NCBI GenBank assembly: GCA_902762325.1
Contig: CACWNV010000014.1
Span: forward strand, 44,124-108,123
DNA from: an uncultured Prevotellaceae bacterium
GTDB taxonomy: Bacteria; Bacteroidota; Bacteroidia; Bacteroidales; Bacteroidaceae
Reading direction: 5' to 3'
Length of the DNA stretch: 64,000 nucleotides
Numbering within the stretch: the stretch's first letter is position 1; the number at the start of each line of letters is the position of its first letter. The position numbers were made by a program, and so were the translations under genes. The notes under the pieces were generated by a model. That model made no database searches. It was not told where the DNA came from and saw only the letters and a program-made list of their open reading frames with translations. Shown in pieces: positions 56,107 through 64,000 of the stretch.

Positions 56107-58119
56107 ATGGAACATAATAGTAACAAAATAGTTGATATTCACTACCTGCAAACAGGTAAAGCAACATCAACAAACGAATTAGGAATGCGCGAGATGCAGG
56201 CACAGGCCTATCTGCATCGTGATAAGCGTTTTTTGTTGATAAAAGCTCCGCCAGCTTCAGGCAAGAGCCGTGCCTTGATGTATATTGCGCTTGACAAGTT
56301 GGAACATCAAGGTGTGAAGAAGGTTGTGGTTGCCGTGCCGGAAAAGAGCATCGGCCGTTCATTCAGGAATACCAATCTGACGAGTGGCGGCTTTTTTGCC
56401 GACTGGATGGTTACGCCATACTTCAATCTGACAGACGTGAAGAATGAGCAGGACAAAAAAGGAAGATTCATAGAGTTCTTCAGGCAGAATAACGCTAAAG
56501 TGCTGGTATGCGCCCATGCCACTTTGCGCAACGGTATGAAGGAACTGCCAGACGACAGCTTTAATGATGTGCTTCTGGCCATCGATGAATTCCACCATAC
56601 AAGTGCCGATGCCAACTCGAACTTAGGCGATGTGGTGCGCCGCGTGATGAACAATTCTACCGGTCATATCGTGGCAATGACAGGCAGCTATTTCCGTGGT
56701 GACGGCATCCCCGTGCTTAGGGCTGAAGATGAAGCCAGATTCTATCCCGTCACCTATAACTATTACCAGCAGCTGAATGGCTACAAGTATCTGAAGAATC
56801 TCGTGTTGGGCTACCACTTCTATCACGGCTCATATCTGGACCATATCGGCGAAGTGCTTGACACAAGTAAAAAGACCATCATCCACATACCCAGCGTGAA
56901 TCAGCGGGCATCTACTTGCTTGGGCAAGTATCAGGAAACGGCTGAAATCATGAAAGTGATAGGTACCATAGAATACAAGGACTACAACACGGGTGTTTAT
57001 TATGTCAAGACGGATGACGGACGGATGCTGAAAGTTGCCGACCTCGTGGAGGATGAGCAGAAAGAGCGAAACATGGTACAAGACTATCTGCAGAAGATGA
57101 AAAGCCGCGACGATATGGACATTATCATCGCTCTTGGAACGGCAAAGGAAGGCTTCGACTGGCAATGGTGCGAGATGTGCCTGACCATTGGCGTGCGTGG
57201 CTCGCTGACAGAGGTGATTCAGATTATAGGAAGATGCACACGAGACTGCGAAGGTAAGGAAACTGCCCGATTTACAAATATGATTGCGATGCCAGAGGCT
57301 GAACAGGCAGAGGTAAAAGTAGCAGTAAACGACTTTCTGAAAGCCATTACTGCCTCGTTGTTGATGGAACAGGTAATGGCTCCAAGCTGGAAGTTTAAGA
57401 CCATAAAAGATGAGAAAGAGCCGAATGAGGATTTTGCACATACCATCGTGGTGGAAGGTCTGAAACCGCTGTCGAGTGTAAAGACACAAACCATCGTGGA
57501 AAGCCAACTCGACGACCTTAAAGCTGCCATTCTGCAGGATGATATGGTGGTGAAAGCACTCAGCGGCTCAACAACGGCAGAAACCATCACCCAACACTTA
57601 ATTCCCAAGGTGATACGTGAGCGCTATCCAGAACTGAGTGATGGTGAGGTGGAAGAGGTGCGACAGCGTGTGTTGCTCGATACAATTATCAAAGGCAATG
57701 ACATCGTGGATGAGAAAGGCAATCCCATTTCAACCATCACAGATGATGATGACAGACCCAGCGAGGGCAACAGGCTGATTAAAATTGCCAATAGGTTTAT
57801 CAATATAGACAAATTGAGCATCAACTTGATAGATACCATCAATCCATTCCAGCGTGCCTACGAGGTGATTTCGAAATCTGTTGATGCCAAGACCCTGAAA
57901 ATTATCCAAGATACCATTGCGGAACAGAAGTATGACATGACGCTGGAACAGGCCATAACACTATTCAAAGGACCTTTGAAGGAATATGTTGCAACACATG
58001 ATGGAAAACTTCCATCTATGGAAGACCCAGATCCAAAGGTTAGGGAGTTAGCTGTGGCATACGCGAAGATATTGAATCAGAAACGACGTAAATTGAGTGG
58101 ACTTGAAATAGGAGAGTAA
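56107..58119 (+). CDS. DEAD/DEAH-box superfamily 2 helicase
   Basis: A cytoplasmic ATP-dependent DNA translocase or helicase of 670 residues, starting at the ATG at 56107. Motif I APPASGKSRA (near residue 48), motif II box LLAIDEFHHTSA, motif III-like VAMTGSYFRGDG, and C-terminal RecA-like domain with GTAKEGFDWQW and motif VI QIIGRCTRD. A 200-residue C-terminal helical region has no recognised domain. Together with the adenine methyltransferase upstream and the GIY-YIG gene downstream it looks like the motor subunit of a restriction-type system. The neighbouring 75-aa gene starts 3 bases after its stop. Confidence 0.93.
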   Translation: MEHNSNKIVDIHYLQTGKATSTNELGMREMQAQAYLHRDKRFLLIKAPPASGKSRALMYIALDKLEHQGVKKVVVAVPEKSIGRSFRNTNLTSGGFFADWMVTPYFNLTDVKNEQDKKGRFIEFFRQNNAKVLVCAHATLRNGMKELPDDSFNDVLLAIDEFHHTSADANSNLGDVVRRVMNNSTGHIVAMTGSYFRGDGIPVLRAEDEARFYPVTYNYYQQLNGYKYLKNLVLGYHFYHGSYLDHIGEVLDTSKKTIIHIPSVNQRASTCLGKYQETAEIMKVIGTIEYKDYNTGVYYVKTDDGRMLKVADLVEDEQKERNMVQDYLQKMKSRDDMDIIIALGTAKEGFDWQWCEMCLTIGVRGSLTEVIQIIGRCTRDCEGKETARFTNMIAMPEAEQAEVKVAVNDFLKAITASLLMEQVMAPSWKFKTIKDEKEPNEDFAHTIVVEGLKPLSSVKTQTIVESQLDDLKAAILQDDMVVKALSGSTTAETITQHLIPKVIRERYPELSDGEVEEVRQRVLLDTIIKGNDIVDEKGNPISTITDDDDRPSEGNRLIKIANRFINIDKLSINLIDTINPFQRAYEVISKSVDAKTLKIIQDTIAEQKYDMTLEQAITLFKGPLKEYVATHDGKLPSMEDPDPKVRELAVAYAKILNQKRRKLSGLEIGE

Positions 58120-58122
58120 GGT

Positions 58123-58350
58123 ATGGATATTAAGAAAGAGTTAATCGGTCTCTTTGATGACCCTTTGCTGGATGGGGCACGCCCTTTTGCTAAACCAATT
58201 ACTGCTGATGACAGAATTATGCAGAAAATGGCTGAGGTAAGGGAGTGGATAGATAAGTATGGACGTGAACCACAAAATGATGGCAACCTGAAAGAAAAAC
58301 TGATGTTCGCATCATTAAAGACACTAAAGGAGAAAGGACTATGGACATAG
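58123..58350 (+). CDS. 75-residue hypothetical protein, N-terminal motif shared with the GIY-YIG protein
   Basis: A 75-residue helical protein. Its first 16 residues, MDIKKELIGLFDDPLL, match the first 16 of the next gene (MDIDKELKSLLDDPLL) in most positions. The remainder has no known domain. It starts 3 bases after the helicase stop and overlaps the following gene by 10 bases. The shared motif may be a docking peptide for the helicase. Confidence 0.8.
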   Translation: MDIKKELIGLFDDPLLDGARPFAKPITADDRIMQKMAEVREWIDKYGREPQNDGNLKEKLMFASLKTLKEKGLWT

Positions 58351-59561
58351 ATAAAGAATTAAAGTCTCTGCTTGACGACCCTCTGCTGAATGTCAATAAA
58401 GAAGAGGAAAGTTTGTTTGATATTCCTCAAGATATGCGGAAAATCATCGCCAAGAAGAAGGCCGACTATGTGGCGCAGCATAAGTTGTGTGAAAACTTCG
58501 AAGACTATAAGCCTCTGTTTGAAAAGGTTCATCAGGATTTGAAGGAAGGGAAACGCTCTTTGGTTAAAATCAATAAGACTGCTACACTTACCGCTGGAAG
58601 ATACTATTTCGTAAGCGGACAAATGTTATTGCTGGAATGGATTGGTGAATTGAAGCGGAGCAGTAACTTCCTACCAGATGCTAGGACACGCTGCATCTAT
58701 GAAAACGGTACTGAATCTGACATTCTCTTACAGACGCTACGAAAGAACGTAGTTGGCGATGGTTATGCCATATCAGACCTGCAAGAAAATATAGATACTC
58801 AGTTCTTCAACAGTTCGGATATTACAACGGAGGATAAAGTAACAGGATACATTTACGTGCTCTCTTCACTTTCTGACGATCCTGCCATCAAAAAAGAAAA
58901 GAATTTGTATAAGATTGGTTTTACGACTAACAACGTAGAACTACGTATTGCCAATGCAGAGAATGAACCAACCTATCTAATGGCTCCTGTTAAGATTGTA
59001 GCCACGTATAAAGTGGTAAATCTGAACTCGCAAAAGTTTGAGGATTTGATACACCAACTGCTAATGCCAGTACAGTTCCAAGTGTTGGTATATGATGAAA
59101 ATGGTTTTGAACACCAACCGCAAGAATGGTTTATCGTACCACTACCTGTAGTAGATGTAATTATCAAGAAAATCATGGACGGAACAATCGTTGGCTATAC
59201 ATACAACTCACAGATGGAATGCTTGGAGAAACGAATCGTGAAGGCCAAATCTACTTTCGACACTTCAGGTATGAAGGTGTTGACACTCAACATCAAGAAA
59301 GTGTATTTCGACGAGATTATGAGAGGAGAAAAAACGATTGAATATCGAGAACTAAAACAGACTACGCTTAACAAATATACCTACATAGACGAGTCGGACG
59401 GGAAACGCTATCTGCGTCGTTATGATGCATTGCGTCTATTTGTTGGCTATCAAAAAGACAAGGAGAGCGCACTGGTACAGGTCGTTGATACCACTTATGC
59501 CAACGGTAACGTAGAATATCATTTGGGTATGGTGTTAGAACACATAACCCCAATAAGTTAG
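58341..59561 (+). CDS. GIY-YIG nuclease (MUG113/T5orf172-type) with C-terminal ASCH domain
   Basis: A 406-residue protein with three parts. The N-terminal tag (MDIDKELKSLLDDPLL) is shared with the previous protein. The middle GIY-YIG domain shows TGYIYVLSSLSDDP...LYKIGFTTNN with Arg in VELRIANAENE and Glu in QKFEDLIHQLL as possible catalytic residues. The C-terminal ASCH fold has VLTLNIKKVYFDEIMRGEK and EYRELKQ, as in modified-base or RNA-binding ASCH proteins. It overlaps the 75-aa gene and ends the cluster. As the only nuclease-type gene of the set it could be the cutting subunit. Specificity is unknown. Confidence 0.9.
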   Translation: MDIDKELKSLLDDPLLNVNKEEESLFDIPQDMRKIIAKKKADYVAQHKLCENFEDYKPLFEKVHQDLKEGKRSLVKINKTATLTAGRYYFVSGQMLLLEWIGELKRSSNFLPDARTRCIYENGTESDILLQTLRKNVVGDGYAISDLQENIDTQFFNSSDITTEDKVTGYIYVLSSLSDDPAIKKEKNLYKIGFTTNNVELRIANAENEPTYLMAPVKIVATYKVVNLNSQKFEDLIHQLLMPVQFQVLVYDENGFEHQPQEWFIVPLPVVDVIIKKIMDGTIVGYTYNSQMECLEKRIVKAKSTFDTSGMKVLTLNIKKVYFDEIMRGEKTIEYRELKQTTLNKYTYIDESDGKRYLRRYDALRLFVGYQKDKESALVQVVDTTYANGNVEYHLGMVLEHITPIS

Positions 59562-59681
59562 AGTTGGATTGCAAACAATTCAAGAATTAACTATTACTCT
59601 ACTTCTGCATAATTAAATTACATAAGGAGTTGGTAATCTGAGACAGCTCATGATTCCTTCCCCCGATAGTCTTCTCTTTCC

Positions 59682-60791
59682 CTATTCTCCCGCGAAGTCG
59701 TTATAGAGGTGGTAGTTGCGGTAGAAGGAGCGCATGGATGTGTAGCCGGCTTGCTCTGCCAGATCTTCTTTCCGCAATTCGGGATGTTCGTTTTCCAGCC
59801 TTCTCACGTAGGCGATGCGCTTGCGGTTGATGAACTCTGCGAAGGGCATTCCTGTCTCTTCGTTCACCATCCGGGAGAGCATGGTGCGGTTAGTGCCCAG
59901 CTGCTGAGCCAGTTCTGCCAGTGTCAGTCCCGGTTGGAGGTAGAGCCGTTCGTCGTCAATCTTCTGCAAAATGTACGAATAGCCTTCTTGTGGGGTGGTC
60001 TCCGTTGTCTCTTCGCACTCTTCCCGAGCGATGTCCGTGAATGAGAAGTGCTGCACGAAACCGCGATAGCAGAGCATGTAGAGCAGACCGCTGAAGAAGC
60101 ATGCAAGTAGGACAAAGGGTATCTCGGAGGAAAGAAACACAAAGCGTCCGACGGCGTTTACCGCAAACGACAGAACAGCCGTGAGAACCATCAGTATTAA
60201 TATGGTGGTGATGCCGTAGAGCCGTTTGTCGTCGTTGTCGGCATAGATGGAGTCGATCAGTCTGTTATAGCGGCGGATGTGTCGGATACCCACGAAAAGC
60301 ACAACCAATACGCCTACGGAGAAGAGGCCTTTCGCCAGATGATGGACTACGGCTTGTACCATGGCAAGTCCTAAGAGTCCTTTCATGGAGTTATTATATA
60401 AATAGATGTCGACGAACAGGCGGCAATCCTCTTGGCTCATCATCGCATAGACCACAGCGACAATGATGCCGATTATCACGGGTGGAAGTATTGTGAGCCA
60501 CCACTGGCGACGGCTGACCGTTCCCTTGGTGAGCATCGTGATGTAGTAGAGGTAGAGCGGATAGACCAGCAGGTTGCAGACCACATAGATGGTATCGCTT
60601 GCGGGAATCTCACTTGTTATCCGGTTGAAGAAGACGAAATGTCCCGCATAGAGCAGTGTGGCGGTGACAGCCCAGAGCAACAGCTGGCGGTGGGCAGCAC
60701 GATTGCCCTGTTCCCAAAGGTTCATGGCTATTGCAACCGACCAGAAAGCGCATACTGCCATCGGCAGGAAAGATACTATCTGATGAATCAT
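59682..60791 (-). CDS. Membrane-anchored AraC family regulator
   Basis: A 369-residue protein with about seven hydrophobic helices in the first 235 residues and a cytoplasmic C-terminal AraC domain (TLAELAQQLGTNRTMLSRMVNE and EDLAEQAGYTSMRSFYRNYHLY). It may sense a signal in the membrane. It is transcribed away from the surface-protein gene at 60992, and their 200-base gap contains a direct-repeat pair and a consensus promoter, so it could regulate that gene. Confidence 0.92.
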   Translation of the reverse strand: MIHQIVSFLPMAVCAFWSVAIAMNLWEQGNRAAHRQLLLWAVTATLLYAGHFVFFNRITSEIPASDTIYVVCNLLVYPLYLYYITMLTKGTVSRRQWWLTILPPVIIGIIVAVVYAMMSQEDCRLFVDIYLYNNSMKGLLGLAMVQAVVHHLAKGLFSVGVLVVLFVGIRHIRRYNRLIDSIYADNDDKRLYGITTILILMVLTAVLSFAVNAVGRFVFLSSEIPFVLLACFFSGLLYMLCYRGFVQHFSFTDIAREECEETTETTPQEGYSYILQKIDDERLYLQPGLTLAELAQQLGTNRTMLSRMVNEETGMPFAEFINRKRIAYVRRLENEHPELRKEDLAEQAGYTSMRSFYRNYHLYNDFAGE

Positions 60792-60873
60792 GATGCAAAG
60801 ATAATCAAAGAAACGCTAACACACCGCCGGACAGAGCCACTAAAAACTTTGGATTTCCCTAACAAATGTTAAA

Positions 60874-60910
60874 TGTACGATATGGCACATCCCTTGTACG
60901 ATATGGCACA
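60874..60910 (+). promoter_or_regulatory. Direct repeats, probable activator sites
   Basis: The 16-base sequence TGTACGATATGGCACA occurs twice, at 60874-60889 and 60895-60910, a 21-base period (two helical turns). It ends 19 bases before the -33 box of the promoter at 60929, as expected for an AraC-type activator. Confidence 0.7.
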
Positions 60911-60928
60911 ACCTTTCCCGACTGCTCT

Positions 60929-60959
60929 TTTGAACTCATTTTCCTTTTTTTTATCTTTG
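60929..60959 (+). promoter_or_regulatory. Consensus Bacteroidetes promoter
   Basis: TTTG (60929-60932), 19-base spacer, TATCTTTG (60952-60959), a full match upstream of the ATG at 60992. Confidence 0.88.
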
Positions 60960-60991
60960 CAGAAATAATTTACCTTAACAAACACAATACG

Positions 60992-63937
60992 ATGACAACA
61001 GTTAAACATTTATTCATTTCACTTCTCGTCCTCTTCGGCTATACTTCCGGGGCATGGGCGATAGAACAAGATTCCGAAGGGTATTATCTTATCGGATCGG
61101 TACAGGATTGGAAGGATTTCGCCAGCTTAGTGCTGAATACGAATCAAGGGGCTAATGCTCGGATGACTGCCAACATTGACCTTGGAGATGATCAGACACA
61201 CATCGGCTCCAGTGTTATATCAAGATACCATGGGGTTTTCGATGGTGGAGGATACACGCTAACTGTAAACTATGTTAGTAGCGATTACGGACTATCTCCT
61301 TTTAGATATACTAATGGCGCAACTATAAAGAATCTTCATGTGGATGGTTCAATCGTCTCCACATATTCAAGAGAACCACATACATCTGGTGTTATCAGTC
61401 ATTCTCGTGGAGACGATTTGATTGAAAATGTATGGGTTTCTGTTGATATGCAGTCTGGTGGAAGCGGTTGGCTGGAGTGTGCGGCGTTTATTGGCTGTAA
61501 TAATTCTGGTAATTCACGTATTATCAACTGTTTATTCACGGGAAGTCTCACAACCACATCTGGGTATTATAATGGTTGTTTCTTTGGATATGCAGATAGC
61601 GGAAATGTTACTATAACTAACTGCTTGTCAACAGGTTCATTTAACTATTATGGCGGTTCTAATTCCGCGACAAGAGGTATTGTCGATAATAGTTATGTTC
61701 TGCATTTCCCAGCGACAATTCCTGAAAGCATGCAAGTGACCGACGAGCAACTTGCCGATGGAACCATTGCCGCAGCCCTTGGTGACGCATGGGTGCAAGA
61801 CCCATTGACCCACCAACCGATGCTGAAGATATTCGCTACGCTGAAACAGGATTCCGAGGGGTATTATCTTATCGGTTCCGTAACAGACTGGAGAAGATTT
61901 GCCGAGCTGGTCAACAGCGGAACGAATCCAGCGGCAAATGCCAGAATGGTTCGTGATGTTGACCTTGGGGATGATCAGACAACCATTGGCATATGTGCGG
62001 TTAAGCATTCTGAATATAGTGAGAATAAACCATACAGCGGCATATTTGACGGGCAGGGGCATACTTTGACCATTAATTATACCTCTGAATCCTCAGGGTC
62101 AAAATATGTAGCCGTATTTCCTTATGCTAGGGGATTGACTTTAAAGAACCTGCATATAGCCGGAAGTGTTACTGTCACTAATGGAAGCACGAGTGGCATC
62201 ATTTCATTTCACCGAGGAGAAGGGAATGTGATGGAAAATGTATGGTCTTCATTGAATGTTACCAGTACAGAAACCGCCTGGTCTTGCAGTGCTGCGTTTG
62301 TCGCCTCTTCTTGGCAGAATGGTCAGCCGAATTATTTGGTTGTGAAGGATTGTCTTTTCACAGGATCACTGAATGACCCACAAGGCGATTACGACGGGTG
62401 CTTTTTAGGATGGATAGAAAGTGGCTCTGCAACTTTTGAAAACTGCCTTACGCTTGGTTCCTTTGACTTAGGCTCATACAGTGCTATATCAAAAGGAAGC
62501 AATATGACTATAACCAATTGTTATATCAAGCAGTTTCCTCTGACAATTCCCGAGAACATGAGTATTACGGATGAACAGATTGCTGATGGGACGTTAACAA
62601 CTAACTTACAGAATAATCGTGAGGAAGAAATCTGGGTGCAAGACCCCGAGCTTGGTATTCCGATGCTAAAGATATTCGCCAATGAGGAGACCGAACAGAC
62701 TTCGGATGTACTCAACGGAGTATTTACCATCAATGCCAGCGGTGAAAAAGTATCGTTCGCGAAAGGCAATCTTCAGAAGATAGGCAGCACATACCAGTTT
62801 GCTGAGCACCAGTATGATTACTTCGGTACAGATCAGTCAGATACCCACCGCGATATGTATGCATTCTTAGACTATAGCAATCCGGATAACGGTGAATCTT
62901 GGTCAATGCTATCCAGGGATGAATGGAAATATCTGTTTGCCACCCGTAGCGTCACCAACACGCTTTCTGCTGATGCCAGATACACCATGGCTACACTCGG
63001 CGGCACATACAAAGGTTTGATTATCTTCCCCGATTACTACACTCATCCCGAGGGAGCAGACTTTACGCCTGGTGTATTTGATAGCAATTCCAATTACACG
63101 GCCAAAGTAAGCCTTGAAGGTTGGGCTTTGATGGAGGCTGCCGGTTGCGTATTCCTACCAGCAGCAGGTTATTGCTCTCGTGGTAGTACTTGGAGAGGAG
63201 TAGGTGAATACGTTTGTTATATGAGTACTACCCCAGATGGTTCATGGTATTATGATCCCTATTTCAGACCAGATGGTGTCTATTTGGACGAAACAAGTCT
63301 TAAAGAAACCTGGTCTTCTATTCGGCTGGTATTACGATTGCCGTTTTTAACTTATACCGTGCCTGCGAGCGGCGTGGGCACATTCAGTTCCGAGGTAAAT
63401 ATCCTTTTGCCCGAAGGACTCAATGCTCACTACTGCAAGACCTACTATGCAGAAAGAAGTGCCATCAGCGTGGTGAATATCAGCGGAAGGGTGGTGCCAG
63501 CCAATACTGGCGTTCTGCTCTCTGGTACTCCGGGCGAGACGTTCAATCTGTATCGTACCCATGAAACAGCCGAAGAACTGGAAGGAAACGCCCTGGTCGC
63601 TGTGCCTGAGTCCACCCACATCAACGCTACAGACGGAGCTTACACCAACTTCATGATGAAGGGAGGCAAGTTCATCAGGATTGCAGATGAAAGTGAAGAT
63701 GTGAAGATGCCAGCCAACCGCGCTTATCTGCCCTTGCTGACAGCAGATATCAGCGGCAGTAATGCCAAGGAGATAATGCTGTTATGGGATGATAAAGAGG
63801 CTACAGGCATTGAGAGCCTCACCCCTAACCCCTCTCCAATGGGCGAGGGGAGTATCTATAATCTCAACGGTCAGAAACTCTCGTCACCACTGAAGGGTAT
63901 CAACATCATCAACGGCCGCAAGGTCATCGTCAAATGA
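60992..63937 (+). CDS. Large secreted surface protein with two GLUG-like repeats
   Basis: An exported protein of 981 residues. The ATG at 60992 gives a signal peptide (cut near GAWA). Two tandem units of about 260 residues each begin with QDSEGYYLIGSV and contain beta-helix-like segments (GVFDGGGYTLTVNY, FDGQGHTLTINYTSES) like GLUG-motif proteins. A fibrobacter-type major-paralogous-like domain follows (GEKVSFAKGNLQK, EHQYDYFG), then a beta-rich domain common in this phylum (PASGVGTFSSEV). The C-terminal tail is YNLNGQKLSSPLKG...NGRKVIVK. The tail is preceded by the in-frame repeat LTPNPSPMGEG. Substrate or partner unknown. Confidence 0.87.
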   Translation: MTTVKHLFISLLVLFGYTSGAWAIEQDSEGYYLIGSVQDWKDFASLVLNTNQGANARMTANIDLGDDQTHIGSSVISRYHGVFDGGGYTLTVNYVSSDYGLSPFRYTNGATIKNLHVDGSIVSTYSREPHTSGVISHSRGDDLIENVWVSVDMQSGGSGWLECAAFIGCNNSGNSRIINCLFTGSLTTTSGYYNGCFFGYADSGNVTITNCLSTGSFNYYGGSNSATRGIVDNSYVLHFPATIPESMQVTDEQLADGTIAAALGDAWVQDPLTHQPMLKIFATLKQDSEGYYLIGSVTDWRRFAELVNSGTNPAANARMVRDVDLGDDQTTIGICAVKHSEYSENKPYSGIFDGQGHTLTINYTSESSGSKYVAVFPYARGLTLKNLHIAGSVTVTNGSTSGIISFHRGEGNVMENVWSSLNVTSTETAWSCSAAFVASSWQNGQPNYLVVKDCLFTGSLNDPQGDYDGCFLGWIESGSATFENCLTLGSFDLGSYSAISKGSNMTITNCYIKQFPLTIPENMSITDEQIADGTLTTNLQNNREEEIWVQDPELGIPMLKIFANEETEQTSDVLNGVFTINASGEKVSFAKGNLQKIGSTYQFAEHQYDYFGTDQSDTHRDMYAFLDYSNPDNGESWSMLSRDEWKYLFATRSVTNTLSADARYTMATLGGTYKGLIIFPDYYTHPEGADFTPGVFDSNSNYTAKVSLEGWALMEAAGCVFLPAAGYCSRGSTWRGVGEYVCYMSTTPDGSWYYDPYFRPDGVYLDETSLKETWSSIRLVLRLPFLTYTVPASGVGTFSSEVNILLPEGLNAHYCKTYYAERSAISVVNISGRVVPANTGVLLSGTPGETFNLYRTHETAEELEGNALVAVPESTHINATDGAYTNFMMKGGKFIRIADESEDVKMPANRAYLPLLTADISGSNAKEIMLLWDDKEATGIESLTPNPSPMGEGSIYNLNGQKLSSPLKGINIINGRKVIVK
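63817..63852. repeat. REP-like palindrome embedded in a surface-protein gene
   Basis: CTCACCCCTAACCCCTCTCC then GGGCGAGGGGAG: CCCCTC (63829-63834) pairs with GAGGGG (63845-63850). Translated in frame it gives LTPNPSPMGEG, typical of a dispersed intergenic repeat captured by coding sequence. Confidence 0.75.
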
Positions 63938-63954
63938 AATTAAATGTATCAGAT

Positions 63955-64000
63955 ATGAAAAAGACTTATCAGATTCCAGCCTTGTATCAAGATAATGTTC
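63955..64000 (+). CDS. Start of a further small gene (truncated by the window)
   Basis: An ATG at 63955, 18 bases after the surface-protein stop, opens a frame reading MKKTYQIPALYQDNV to the edge. Short proteins beginning MKKTYxxP are often coded after such surface proteins in this group. Only 15 residues are visible. Confidence 0.45.
   Translation, partial: MKKTYQIPALYQDNV

Overview
The window looks like a chromosomal segment of a Bacteroidales bacterium, most probably a gut or rumen Prevotella-type species. The evidence is promoters of the TTTG-N19-TAnnTTTG kind, no consistent Shine-Dalgarno sequences, and typical families: an M6 protease, a dockerin-tailed C10 protease, GH28/PL22, GH3/CE1, GH92, large fibronectin-type surface proteins, and a DUF4248/DUF3987/CHC2/HU module. 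Several secreted proteins end in a short 'DLNGR...GIYIVNGK' tail.

Layout. 1-8.2 kb: an M16 peptidase with a frameshift, a PL22/GH28 pectin-degradation pair, a secreted unknown and an M6 protease with a disrupted 5' end. 8.4-10.7 kb: a small periplasmic protein, LytS-type kinase and LytTR regulator in overlapping genes. 11-17.1 kb: a one-module NRPS (C-A-PCP-reductase), a KAP P-loop NTPase and a small lipoprotein. 17.3-26.2 kb: the C10 protease; a flavodoxin/YqhD-like/aldo-keto reductase operon with a divergent AraC gene; a His/Cys-rich small protein with a His-rich TonB receptor. 26.2-32.8 kb: GH3 and CE1 esterase operon, flavin reductase, DUF1294, YqiA-like esterase, second CE1 esterase. 32.8-38.4 kb is an accessory island: a decayed tyrosine recombinase, exonuclease-BRCT gene, secreted unknowns, a structured RNA, an ATPase plus partner pair, and the 3' stump of another gene. 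38.5-46.4 kb: a 1290-aa surface protein, CPBP protease, Sel1 protein and GH92. 46.6-59.6 kb is a second accessory region: the HU/DUF4248/primase/DUF3987 module, an unknown two-gene pair, a second copy of the structured RNA, then an adenine methyltransferase, YoeB-type toxin-antitoxin, helicase, 75-aa protein and GIY-YIG-ASCH protein. 59.7-64 kb: a membrane AraC regulator, a GLUG-like surface protein and the start of another gene.

The most interesting signals are three. First, two divergent copies of one roughly 230-nt structured RNA (35.65-35.88 kb minus, 52.53-52.76 kb plus) share promoter, rod-like folding, apical hairpin and terminator, and both sit beside defence-like genes. Second, a methyltransferase/helicase/GIY-YIG gene set resembles an unnamed multi-subunit restriction system; its methyltransferase has a foreign-looking target-recognition segment, and its two last proteins share an N-terminal motif. 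Third, palindromic or tandem DNA repeats are inserted in frame in several unrelated genes. All assignments come from reading the sequence and recalling family motifs; no database search was run.
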